NCBI GenBank assembly: GCA_032119595.1
Contig: JAUMBQ010000003.1
Coordinates: 226,010-290,009, forward strand
Source of the DNA: JAGIBJ01 sp032119595
Lineage (GTDB): Bacteria > Actinomycetota > Thermoleophilia > Solirubrobacterales > Solirubrobacteraceae
Reading direction: 5' to 3'
DNA: 64,000 nt
Below, piece by piece: positions 24,262-31,860 of the stretch. A program made the translations under genes and the position numbers. Below the pieces are notes generated by a model. The model was not told the DNA's origin, did not search any database, and was given only the letters and a program-made list of their open reading frames with translations. Within the stretch, counting starts at the first letter, position 1. The number at the start of each line of letters is the position of its first letter.

Positions 24262-25259
24262 GCAGCACGATCGACCCGTCCACCGCGCTCCCGGCACGCA
24301 TCACGCGCTTCCCATTCCCGTTCGTGCGCGACACGTACCGCTACAGCGCGAACGTGCAGGCCGCTCCGGCGCCCGAGGTCACCGCCGCTGGCGGCTGGGG
24401 CGACGTGATCGTGGAGGTCGACGAGCACTACCTCGCCGAACTCAGCGAACGCGACCGCATCCTGACGCACGACCCCGCGCGCTCGATCACGCTTCCGCAC
24501 ATGGCCGAGGCAGTCTGGGACGCCGTGCTCTTCATGCTCCAGGAGCTGCATGCGGCCCAGCCCGACCTCACCCGCCTCCGGATCGATGGCGATCGCGTGC
24601 ACTGGGAGAACGACCTCTGCGGCACCTCGATCGACTTCGTCATCGGGGATGCGTCCACCCTTCCGGCCGACCCACTCACCTGGCTCGGCACCCAGGTTCA
24701 AGAGGACATCTGCCTCCTGGATCAGCGCGAAGGCGCACTCTGGCTCGATGCGGGCCTGGTCACGTTCCCAGCCGACTGGTCGATCGCGTTCGACGTCGGG
24801 ATGAGCTTCCTGGAGTTCCACGGCCCCGTACCGCGGGTGCACGAGGCCGGGGTGATGCCGGCCGCCGAGCAGTTCCTGATGCGTCTGACGCCTGAGCAGG
24901 CCTACCGGCGCACGAACTGGACGCTCACGATCGACCGCCGGATGGATGTCTCCACGGAGGAGTACCCGGTGTGGGGCCGTGACCGACGCCTCCTCACCCT
25001 CGACGAAGTGCCTTCGCGAGTCCACCTTCGGGTCGAGGTCCAGCACCTCATCCGGCTGCCCGTGAGCGGCGCCGTGATGTTCCTGATCCGCACCTCGATG
25101 TTGCCGCTCGAGGAGGTCGTCCTGATCCCGGAATGGGCACAGCGCACCCGCGACGTGATCGCCGAACTCCCGGACGACATGGCGGACTACAAGGGCATCA
25201 TCCGCTACCGCCACCTCGTCGTGCAGTGGCTCGACGGCCACCTCGCGCGGGCCAGCTAG
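24258..25259 (+). CDS. Heme-dependent oxidative N-demethylase family protein (DUF3445, HODM alpha-like)
   Basis: 333 aa from a GTG overlapping the reductase stop. Matches the DUF3445/PF11927 pattern by eye: a DxxY-containing N-terminus, the central segment ALWLDAGLVTFPADW, FHGPVPRVHE, and MRLTPEQAYRRTNWTL followed by the LRVEVQHLIRLP region and TSMLPLEEV. The family carries the heme of dimethylamine monooxygenase and removes methyl groups from amines as formaldehyde. Last gene of the cupin-dmm operon. The amine could be dimethylamine or a methylated ethanolamine, given eutBC next door; that choice is open. Confidence 0.78.
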   Translation: MSSTIDPSTALPARITRFPFPFVRDTYRYSANVQAAPAPEVTAAGGWGDVIVEVDEHYLAELSERDRILTHDPARSITLPHMAEAVWDAVLFMLQELHAAQPDLTRLRIDGDRVHWENDLCGTSIDFVIGDASTLPADPLTWLGTQVQEDICLLDQREGALWLDAGLVTFPADWSIAFDVGMSFLEFHGPVPRVHEAGVMPAAEQFLMRLTPEQAYRRTNWTLTIDRRMDVSTEEYPVWGRDRRLLTLDEVPSRVHLRVEVQHLIRLPVSGAVMFLIRTSMLPLEEVVLIPEWAQRTRDVIAELPDDMADYKGIIRYRHLVVQWLDGHLARAS

Positions 25260-25264
25260 CCACC

Positions 25265-25342
25265 ACGGTCTGATCTGCGCCTGACCGCAGGTGGCAGATG
25301 TGCACATGCCCGCTCCGGCGATTGCGTCCGGGCTGCCCATGG
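25265..25342 (+). promoter_or_regulatory. Candidate control region of the amt operon
   Basis: Contains ACGGTCTG (25265-25272), identical to the right arm of the repeat upstream of the regulator; a 10-base perfect palindrome ATGTGCACAT (25298-25307); and the shared element at 25320-25342 ending CTGCCCATGG. The distance from TGCACAT to CTGCCCATGG is 32 bases both here and at 22282/22314. Confidence 0.5.
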
Positions 25343-25408
25343 AGCGGGTGGGCCCGTCGGAGGACAGTCCAAGCACCCCCAACCCTCCACCCCATGACGA
25401 GGCGGTCC

Positions 25409-26767
25409 ATGAACCCCGACGTGCAAACGGCGCTCGATGTCCAGGCATCGACGAACAACGAGTTCTTCTATTGGATGTCGATCGCGTTGATGATCGCCAT
25501 CCACGCAGGCTTCCTCGCGTACGAGGCTGGAGCGTCTCGCTCCAAGAACGTGCTGGCGTCCTCAATGAAGAACCTCCTGACGTTCGCCGTGGTGATCGCG
25601 TCGTTCTACTTCTTCGGGTGGTTCCTCTACAACTCGATGATGACCGGGGTACCGCGCCTCGGCGACGCCGCCAAAGCCGCCGTCCCGTGGTCCGCGAACA
25701 TGGGTCCGAACCTGACCGATTCCGCGAGCGGCATCTTCTGGGGTGCGTTTGCGCTGTTCGCTGCGACGACCGGATCGATCCTCTCCGGCGCGGTGCTCGA
25801 ACGAATCCGAACGAGCGCGTTCCTCATCCTCACGATCGTGCTGGGCAGCGCGGTCTGGATCATCGGCGCGTCCTGGGGCTGGCATCCGACGGGCTGGATG
25901 CTCACCGAACTCGGATTCCATGATGTCGGCGCCGCTGGCTGCGTCCACCTGATCGCCGGCGCGTTCACACTCGGTGTGATCATGAACCTCGGACCGCGAA
26001 TCGGTCGGTTCTTGCCGGATGGCACCGCGGTCACGATCCGCCCGCACAACCTGCCGCTCACAATGCTCGGCCTGATGCTGATCTTCATCGGCTTCTTTGG
26101 GTTCCTGATGGGCTGTGTGATCTACACGGGCAGCGGCTACACCACGATCTACGGCACGGGCACGACGCTCTCCGCCTTCGCGTTCAACACCCTCATGGGC
26201 CTGGCGGGCGGCATCATCGGCGCCTACCTCGCCTCTCGCGGTGAACCGTTCTGGACCATCTCCGGCGGCCTCGCTGGCGTGATCTCCGTCGCGGCCGGCA
26301 TGGACCTGTACCACCCCGCGCTGGCGTTCATGATCGCCATCGTCGGTGGCCTCATGATTCCGTTCCTCGGCAAGCTCATCGAGAAGTTCCAGATCGACGA
26401 TGTCGTCGGCGCGGTCACCGTCCACGGCGGCTGCGGCCTTTGGTCCCTCGTGGCCAGCGGCATCTTCCTGGGCGGCTACCCGAACCTGGAAGGCATTCCC
26501 GACGTCACGCTCTGGGGCCAACTCCTCGGCGCCTTGGTGTTCATCGCGCTCGGGTTCATCCCCGGGTTCGCGATCTCCTGGGGGCTGAAGAAGGCCAAGA
26601 TGCTGCGCATTCCGGAGGCCGTCGAGCTCGAAGGGCTCGATCTCCACGAAGTGCCGGCGCTCCCGTACCCCGAGGGCTTCCCACCCGTGCACAACGGTCA
26701 CAGCTCCGGGAATGGAGTCCCGATGCCAACGGCACAGCCGATCGCCCACAAGCCGTCGGACATCTAG
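25409..26767 (+). CDS. amt: Amt/MEP/Rh-family ammonium (or methylammonium) transporter
   Basis: 452 aa from the ATG at 25409 (GAGG 8 bases before). About eleven transmembrane helices. The Amt pore is intact in outline: Asp172 eight residues before His180 and the second twin-His at 339 in VTVHGGCGLW, plus the FALFAATTGSILSGAVLERIR helix. The segment that usually reads GWFGFNAGS is GFFGFLMGC (228-236), replacing conserved Trp, Asn and Ser, so selectivity may differ from ordinary ammonium transport. The Pro/His-rich C-terminal tail is unusual. It follows the N-demethylase operon after 149 bases and shares its cis elements. Confidence 0.88.
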   Translation: MNPDVQTALDVQASTNNEFFYWMSIALMIAIHAGFLAYEAGASRSKNVLASSMKNLLTFAVVIASFYFFGWFLYNSMMTGVPRLGDAAKAAVPWSANMGPNLTDSASGIFWGAFALFAATTGSILSGAVLERIRTSAFLILTIVLGSAVWIIGASWGWHPTGWMLTELGFHDVGAAGCVHLIAGAFTLGVIMNLGPRIGRFLPDGTAVTIRPHNLPLTMLGLMLIFIGFFGFLMGCVIYTGSGYTTIYGTGTTLSAFAFNTLMGLAGGIIGAYLASRGEPFWTISGGLAGVISVAAGMDLYHPALAFMIAIVGGLMIPFLGKLIEKFQIDDVVGAVTVHGGCGLWSLVASGIFLGGYPNLEGIPDVTLWGQLLGALVFIALGFIPGFAISWGLKKAKMLRIPEAVELEGLDLHEVPALPYPEGFPPVHNGHSSGNGVPMPTAQPIAHKPSDI

Positions 26768-26808
26768 TCCGGCGCTGACGGAATCCATCCACTGAAAGGC
26801 AGGACCCC

Positions 26809-27036
26809 ATGGGTGCAGCACCAATGGAAAGCTACGAAGGCGCGGACGTCGTCTTCACGTTCGGCGCAGGGTCGTTCGGGACCGTGTTGTTCTTCGTCCT
26901 CGCGTGTCTCGTGTTCATCGCGTTCATGGTGCGCGTGACGCGGCACGAGACCCACGCGTATGCCGCGATCATCGCGAAGAAGATCCCGGAGCCCGGGCCG
27001 GTCATCGAAGGCGAGCCCGAGGTCGCCTCCATCTGA
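26809..27036 (+). CDS. Small single-helix membrane protein linked to amt
   Basis: 75 aa. One strong transmembrane helix (about residues 24-41, VLFFVLACLVFIAFMV) with a short N-terminus and a basic-then-acidic cytoplasmic tail. AGGACCCC precedes the ATG, 41 bases after amt and before a strong terminator, so it belongs to the amt transcript. No family recognised. It could be an accessory or regulatory subunit of the transporter; this is inferred from linkage only. Confidence 0.65.
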   Translation: MGAAPMESYEGADVVFTFGAGSFGTVLFFVLACLVFIAFMVRVTRHETHAYAAIIAKKIPEPGPVIEGEPEVASI

Positions 27037-27069
27037 TCTCCGAGGCGGTCCACCCACCGCCAGGCCCTC

Positions 27070-27122
27070 GCACGCCGCGTGGCGTGCAGCTGCTGAGCCG
27101 TCCCGCGTGCCGGGGCGGCTCA
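27070..27122 (+). terminator. Tandem terminator hairpins after the amt operon
   Basis: Hairpin 1: GCACGCC, loop GCGT, GGCGTGC (27070-27087). Hairpin 2: a 12-base stem with one G-U pair (27094-27105 with 27111-27122) and a 5-base loop. No T-run follows, but the two stems together are strong. They also separate this region from the minus-strand gene that ends at 27189. Confidence 0.75.
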
Positions 27123-27188
27123 GTCGTTCACCGGGGCGCGCCGCCGCGCCTCGGCCATGGTCGGGCCGGCGCTCGCGCCGACGCGGGC

Positions 27189-27773
27189 TCAGTCGTGGTC
27201 GGCTGTTGCGTTGTCGCGCCGCCGCACGGCATGGATGAGCCGCGACCGCAGCCAGCTCAGGATGAGATAGACCACGAACGCCGCCACCACGGAGGCGACG
27301 AAGCTGGCCGCGCGGCGCGCGTCCCCATCAGCGCGGTCGGCCAGCACGGCCCCGACGCCCGCCCCCACCGCGAGGACGGCGTTGATCTCGAAGCGCAGCC
27401 AGAGTTCGCGGGGCGTGAGGGCGATCGCGCGGCGCTGGGCGACCCGCCATTTCGTCGCGAATTCGCGACTGAGGGCATCGCGCCGCTCGGGTGTGCGGCC
27501 TCGCCACACGAAGCCGTTGCGCACGAACGGGCGCATGATGCCCCAGGCGATCAGTTCGACCAGGCTCCCGGCCACGGTCGCGCCGATCGTCATCCAGAGC
27601 AGCAGCACCGCCACCGGCGTCGGCTCGATCGCTCGCAGGCTCTCCCAGTCGGGCCGGATCGCCGCGTACGCGAGGAGCCCGAGTGCGGCGCCGCCGAGCA
27701 GGCCGAACGTGCCGATCCAACGCTGCGTCTCCTCCGAGGGCACCGCCCGCGGTTCGCGCTGCTCCTTGGCCAT
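27189..27773 (-). CDS. Hypothetical multi-pass membrane protein
   Basis: 194 aa. Four hydrophobic segments: about 20-40, 52-72, 130-148 and 155-172, with a basic cytoplasmic loop (RGRTPERRDALSREFATKWR) between the second and third. No family recognised. It is 26 bases downstream of the DivIVA-domain gene on the same strand, so possibly co-transcribed. Confidence 0.7.
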   Translation of the reverse strand: MAKEQREPRAVPSEETQRWIGTFGLLGGAALGLLAYAAIRPDWESLRAIEPTPVAVLLLWMTIGATVAGSLVELIAWGIMRPFVRNGFVWRGRTPERRDALSREFATKWRVAQRRAIALTPRELWLRFEINAVLAVGAGVGAVLADRADGDARRAASFVASVVAAFVVYLILSWLRSRLIHAVRRRDNATADHD

Positions 27774-27799
27774 CGGATGCCGCGCCCGCGCGGGGCGGG

Positions 27800-28657
27800 T
27801 CAGGCGTCGATCGACGTGAAGACGTCGTCGAGGAGACGATCGACGTCGGGCAGGGTGAAGAGCGACTCGAGCTCTTCCTTGATCTGGTCGCGATCCGAGC
27901 CGCCCAAGGCAAGGTCGAGCGCGATGAGACGGGCCGACGCCTCCTGGTCCCGCTCAGCGTCCGGCTCAGTCGACGACTCCGATGCGTCGTCGACGAGGGC
28001 AGCGAGGCCCGCGTCGACGCTGTCGGCCGCGGCATGCCCGATCGGGGCGGTAGCGCTGATGTCGACCTCAGGATCGGTTTCGGTCGCGACCACCTCAGCG
28101 TCCGTGTCCGGGCCAGGCGCGAGATCGGCGAAGTCGTTCTTCGCGAGGCTCGGGCTGCTGACGGGAGCGACGCCGCCGTGTTGCTCGTGGAGGTCGGCGA
28201 TGTTGCCTTCCAGCAGGGCGAGGTCGGCCACGAGGCGGTTCACGCCGGTGCGAAGGCTTTCGATCATGCCGCCGAGTTCGTTGTCCATCGCCTCGACGCG
28301 CTGCAGCATGCGGGTGGTCTGCTCGCCGACCTTCGCGACGTGCTCGCGCGACTCTTCAAGGGCTTCCTGGCGGGCGCGCTGGGCGTCGCCGGCGGCGCGC
28401 TCACGGAGTTCGCCGGCCTCGGCCTGGGCCTCGCGCAGCAGGCGCTCGGCGGTCGACTCTGCCGCTTCGACGATGGCCTGCACGTGCGTGCTGGCGCTCC
28501 CGGCGACACCACCGGTTGCTGCGCGATCGGTTTCACGCCGCAGCTGATCGAGGTCGTCGGCAATACGCGCCAGGTGCGCGTCGACGCCCGCCGGGTCGTA
28601 GCCGCGGCGCGCGATCGGGAAGTCGCGCTTCTCGATGGACTGACGGTCGAGCGTCAC
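27800..28657 (-). CDS. DivIVA-domain protein
   Basis: 285 aa from a GTG with GGAGG 9 bases upstream. The N-terminus has the membrane-binding and coiled-coil start of DivIVA (DIEKRDF-like, then FPIARRGYDPAGVDAHLARIA). A long coiled coil rich in Ala, Glu and Arg covers about residues 30-150. The second half (about 150-285) is acidic and low in complexity. DivIVA proteins mark poles and septa by curvature; this one lacks Wag31-like length and could be a paralogue with another partner. The upstream 80 bases hold an inverted repeat CCTTCCGA/TCGGAAGG (28685-28715) that may be an operator. Confidence 0.85.
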   Translation of the reverse strand: MTLDRQSIEKRDFPIARRGYDPAGVDAHLARIADDLDQLRRETDRAATGGVAGSASTHVQAIVEAAESTAERLLREAQAEAGELRERAAGDAQRARQEALEESREHVAKVGEQTTRMLQRVEAMDNELGGMIESLRTGVNRLVADLALLEGNIADLHEQHGGVAPVSSPSLAKNDFADLAPGPDTDAEVVATETDPEVDISATAPIGHAAADSVDAGLAALVDDASESSTEPDAERDQEASARLIALDLALGGSDRDQIKEELESLFTLPDVDRLLDDVFTSIDA

Positions 28658-28739
28658 GCGGGTGAACCTCCGGAAGACATAAGTCCTTCCGAGGGTACCC
28701 CTCTGGTTCGGAAGGGGCGCAAGGCATCCTGCGGGTCGC

Positions 28740-29624
28740 TCAGCTCGGCAGGCTGAGCAGCCCCACCGGGCCTTCGGCCACGAGGCCGTCCGCCACCAGG
28801 CTGGTGAGCGCGCCCGCCACCCGCTCAGGCGCGATGCCCGCAGGAATGGCCGCGATCAAGGCGTCGCGCTCCACCGACCCGTGCTCCACCAGCGCGGCCA
28901 CGATCCGCCCACGGACGTACCGCTGGGTGTCTTCGAAACGCTGCGGGCGGCTCCCGGCGGTGGCCGCCGGCTTGCCGCGCAACGCTCGCTCTGCGACCGG
29001 ATCGACGAGGCCAGCAGAAGCGCACCACTCGCTCACCGGGCACACATCGCAGGCCGCCGACCTTGCCTGACAGATCGTCGCTCCGAGATCCATCAGGGCG
29101 TGGTTCCACGCATCGGGAGCTTCGCTCACGACGAGGCGGACCGCGCGCTCGCGCACCTCGCGCGGGCTGCGGCCGCCAGAGGCGTCCCAGCGGTCGAGCA
29201 CACGCACCTGGTTGGTATCGACGGCCGCCGCCGGGAGGCCGAACGCGAAGGCCGCAACGGCCGCTGCGGTGTAATCGCCGATCCCCGGCAGCGCCCGTAG
29301 CCCGGACTCGGTGTCCGGCCAGCCATGCGCGGCAATCTCGCGCGCGGCCGCGTGCAGGCGCAGCGCGCGACTGTTGTACCCGAGTCCACTCCACTCCCCC
29401 AGCAGCTCCGCCGGCGACGCCTCCGCCAACGCCGCAACGGTCGGCCAACGCTCCAGCCACGCCTCGAACCGAGGCGCGACGCGTGAGACCTGGGTCTGCT
29501 GGAGCATGATCTCGCTGACGAGCACCGCGTACGGGTCACGCGTTCGCCGCCAGGGTAGGTCCCGTCCGACATCGGCGTACCACGCCAGCAGCGCAGACTG
29601 GAGCTGCTCGTCGCGTTCGCTCAC
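28740..29624 (-). CDS. mutY: A/G-specific adenine glycosylase
   Basis: 294 aa. Catalytic Glu in SEIMLQQTQV, helix-hairpin-helix LPGIGDYTAAAVAAFAFG, catalytic Asp in VDTNQVRVLDR, and the iron-sulphur cluster cysteines C-x6-C-x2-C-x5-C (CQARSAACDVCPVSEWC). It removes adenine opposite 8-oxoguanine. The NUDIX-like C-terminal domain that reads 8-oxoguanine is missing; instead there is a short winged-helix-like end (about 225-294). Such short forms occur in actinobacteria. The start overlaps the glutathione-transferase stop by ATGA. Confidence 0.92.
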   Translation of the reverse strand: MSERDEQLQSALLAWYADVGRDLPWRRTRDPYAVLVSEIMLQQTQVSRVAPRFEAWLERWPTVAALAEASPAELLGEWSGLGYNSRALRLHAAAREIAAHGWPDTESGLRALPGIGDYTAAAVAAFAFGLPAAAVDTNQVRVLDRWDASGGRSPREVRERAVRLVVSEAPDAWNHALMDLGATICQARSAACDVCPVSEWCASAGLVDPVAERALRGKPAATAGSRPQRFEDTQRYVRGRIVAALVEHGSVERDALIAAIPAGIAPERVAGALTSLVADGLVAEGPVGLLSLPS

Positions 29625-30217
29625 GCGTCGATCGGAACGTGCCCGGGCTGGTCCTGGACCCGCTGGATCCAGCGTTTGACCGCGGGGTAGGCGTCGAGAT
29701 CGAATCCACCTTCGTCGGCGACATGCGTGTAGCCGAAGACCGCGATATCGGCGATCGTGTACTTCCCGGCCGCCAGGAATGGGTGCTCGCAGAGGTGGCG
29801 CTCGAGCGCGGCCAGCGTCTTGTGGCCCTTGGCCTGCAGCTCCTCGATGAGTTGCGGGTCGGGCTCCTCATCGACGTACTTGAGCAGGAACCGCGCCACG
29901 GCGATGTTTGGTTCCAGGTCGTACTGCTCAAAGAACATCCACTGCATGACCTGGGCGCGGTCGAAGCGGTCCTCGGGCAGATAGGGCGTGCCTTCGGCGA
30001 GATAGGTCAGGATCGCGCCTGACTCCCCAAGCGACCGGCCGTCGTCGAGCACCAGCGTCGGCACGCGCTGCGCCGGATTGAGATGCCCGATCACCTCGGC
30101 GCGGTTGGAGCGGTCGGTGACGCTCAGCTCATGGCGCTCGTACGCCAACTCGAGGTGGGCGCAGATCAGGCGCACCTTGTAGCAATTGCCCGAAATCGAC
30201 GAGTCGTACAGCCGCAC
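29621..30217 (-). CDS. Glutathione S-transferase-like protein
   Basis: 198 aa from the GTG at 30217; the longer frame upstream crosses the divergent promoter. Thioredoxin-like N-terminal domain (VRLYDSSISGNCYKVRLICA with the catalytic Ser/Cys region, then NPAQRVPTL and ESGAILTYLAE for glutathione binding), followed by an all-helical C-terminal domain ending in FLAAGKYTIADIAVFGYTHV and YPAVKRWIQRV. Actinobacteria often lack glutathione, so the thiol or substrate is uncertain. Coupled to mutY. Confidence 0.88.
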   Translation of the reverse strand: MRLYDSSISGNCYKVRLICAHLELAYERHELSVTDRSNRAEVIGHLNPAQRVPTLVLDDGRSLGESGAILTYLAEGTPYLPEDRFDRAQVMQWMFFEQYDLEPNIAVARFLLKYVDEEPDPQLIEELQAKGHKTLAALERHLCEHPFLAAGKYTIADIAVFGYTHVADEGGFDLDAYPAVKRWIQRVQDQPGHVPIDA

Positions 30218-30284
30218 AGAGCAACCGTAGCCTGCCCGCTCGTGCTCGGGGCGCCGGTCGGCGAAGCTGCGACGATCGACCCTT

Positions 30285-31130
30285 ATGCCGACCACCGCCT
30301 CCAACGCTCCAGACAAAGCCGAGCGTGCCGCCCACGACGCCAAGGACAGCACGTCTTTGGACATCGCCACGCGCGTCGGGCTCATCGCCTTCGGCATCGT
30401 CCACCTGCTCGTCGGCTGGCTGGCGCTTCAGCTCGCGTTTGGCTCCTCGGAAGGCAGCGCCGACAGCCAAGGTGCGCTCAAGCAACTCGCCGAGACGCCG
30501 CTCGGGAAGCCGCTGCTCTGGCTGCTGGCGTTTGGCTTCCTCGCGCTCGTCGCCTGGAAACTCGCCGAGGCGGCCGTCGGCCACCAGGACGAGCAGGACG
30601 AGGGCAAGCGCACCGCCAAGCGTGGCCTGTCGGTCGTCAAGGCCATCATCTTCGGCGTACTTGCCTTCTCGGCGGTGAAGTACGCGACCGGTTCCGGTGG
30701 CGGCGGTGGCGGATCGAAGGAGGAGTCGTTCACCGGGAAGCTCATGGAGGCGCCGCTCGGCCAAGGCCTCGTCGGCCTCGTCGGCCTCGTGATCGTCGGC
30801 TGGGGCGCCATGTACGTGTACCGCGGCTGGAAAGAGAAGTTCCGCGAGCAGCTCGAGTCCGGTGCCGGCGGAGGGCACGTTGGCTCGGCGATCATCACCG
30901 TCGGCAAGATCGGCCACATCGCCAAGGGCGCAGCGTTCGTCGTCCTCGGGTCCCTCTTCGTCCTCGCGGCGATCACGCACGACGCGGACAAGTCCGGTGG
31001 CCTTGACGATGCCCTGAAGTCACTGCTTGACGAGCCGGGCGGCAACGTCATCGTCGCCGTGATCGGCGTCGGCATCGCCTGCTTCGGCCTCTACTGCTTC
31101 GGCCGCGCGCGCTACCACGACCAGACCTAG
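30285..31130 (+). CDS. DUF1206 membrane protein
   Basis: 281 aa. Three internal repeats, each a pair of transmembrane helices with a Gly-rich connection: RVGLIAFGIVHLLVGWLALQ ... LLWLLAFGFLALVAWKLAEA, then KAIIFGVLAFSAVKYATG ... LVGLVGLVIVGWGAMYV, then KIGHIAKGAAFVVLGSLFVL ... IVAVIGVGIACFGLYCF. This pattern is DUF1206. Function unknown; found widely in actinobacteria. Divergent from the glutathione-transferase gene across 67 bases. Confidence 0.88.
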   Translation: MPTTASNAPDKAERAAHDAKDSTSLDIATRVGLIAFGIVHLLVGWLALQLAFGSSEGSADSQGALKQLAETPLGKPLLWLLAFGFLALVAWKLAEAAVGHQDEQDEGKRTAKRGLSVVKAIIFGVLAFSAVKYATGSGGGGGGSKEESFTGKLMEAPLGQGLVGLVGLVIVGWGAMYVYRGWKEKFREQLESGAGGGHVGSAIITVGKIGHIAKGAAFVVLGSLFVLAAITHDADKSGGLDDALKSLLDEPGGNVIVAVIGVGIACFGLYCFGRARYHDQT

Positions 31131-31165
31131 GACCGAGTCCAACGGCCCCAGCCGTCGCGGTCGGA

Positions 31166-31558
31166 TTAGTACACGACCGGGGTGATGTCGGTCTTCGAGA
31201 AGTGGTCACCCTTGAACAGCAGCGGTTCGCGAGACGCCATCGACAGCGCATAGGGAAAGCAGTCGCCGAAATTCAGTGAGGCTGGATGCCGGCCCTTGCC
31301 GAAGGTTCTCCACCCTTCCCGCGCACGCTGCGTTTGCGCAGCATCGACCGGAACAATCGTGCAGGACAGCGTGTGCACGAGCAGATCGAGTTCCCGCCCA
31401 GCGATGTCCCCTCGCCGCGACTCGAGCACCATCGACGCTTCAAACAACGTGACGGCAGAGATATCCCGCCGCGAGTCACGAGCGATCGCGGCCTTCATGC
31501 GACTGTGCTCGGCTTCCTCGGTGAGGATCGCGACGAGCGCCGACGTGTCGATGACCAT
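31166..31558 (-). CDS. vapC: VapC-type PIN-domain toxin
   Basis: 130 aa. PIN domain with Asp4 (VIDTSALVAIL), Glu near residue 40 (LFEASMVLESR), Asp near 99 (LNFGDCFPYALS) and Asp near 117 (LLFKGDHFSKTDI), the acidic residues that bind Mg2+ for RNA cleavage. It starts 1 base inside the antitoxin stop (TGATG), so translation is coupled. Targets are not predictable. Confidence 0.92.
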   Translation of the reverse strand: MVIDTSALVAILTEEAEHSRMKAAIARDSRRDISAVTLFEASMVLESRRGDIAGRELDLLVHTLSCTIVPVDAAQTQRAREGWRTFGKGRHPASLNFGDCFPYALSMASREPLLFKGDHFSKTDITPVVY

Positions 31559-31812
31559 CAGGTAGGGATGCCGTGTTCGTCGTACCCGATGATCTCGTCG
31601 GCCGAGCGATCGTCCAACACTGGCAACGCTGCCACACGCCGAGAGATCGCATCAATTTGGGCAACGACGTCGTCTGGACGTTGCGTTGCCTTCAGCTTTT
31701 CGAACCGCTCTCTCAGCGAAACTTGGATCGCCTCGGTGATCGTCTCTCCCGTGGCAGCAGCGACCTCGCGCGCGAGGCGATCGGTCTCCGGGTCTTTGAT
31801 GTTGATCGCCAT
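31558..31812 (-). CDS. vapB: VapB-type antitoxin (Rv0623-like)
   Basis: 84 aa. MAINIKDPETDRLAREVAAA and TGETITEAIQVSLRERFEKL form the short N-terminal DNA-binding and helix region of the Rv0623/VapB family; the C-terminal 30 residues (VLDDRSADEIIGYDEHGIPT) would wrap the PIN toxin's active site. A perfect 22-base palindrome lies 15 bases upstream of the ATG, the likely autoregulatory operator. Confidence 0.9.
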   Translation of the reverse strand: MAINIKDPETDRLAREVAAATGETITEAIQVSLRERFEKLKATQRPDDVVAQIDAISRRVAALPVLDDRSADEIIGYDEHGIPT

Positions 31813-31827
31813 GGAGATAGGAAGACT

Positions 31828-31849
31828 GACAGGAAGATTTCTTCCTGTC
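31828..31849. promoter_or_regulatory. Palindromic operator of vapBC
   Basis: Perfect inverted repeat with 10-base arms (GACAGGAAGA at 31828-31837, TCTTCCTGTC at 31840-31849) and a 2-base centre. An extra AGGAAGA copy at 31819-31825 makes a direct repeat 12 bases apart. Placement just before vapB fits binding by the VapB-VapC complex. Confidence 0.8.
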
Positions 31850-31860
31850 CAGGAGGCGCT

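Noticed and set aside
25562..26824. A long minus-strand frame opposite amt
   Set aside because: Antisense shadow of a clear membrane transporter, with a strongly biased Asp/Glu/Arg/His composition.
26904..28547. A 547-codon plus-strand frame across the amt terminator and the DivIVA gene
   Set aside because: It crosses two strong hairpins and runs antisense to a DivIVA-domain protein; composition is Arg/Ser-rich, typical of a shadow.
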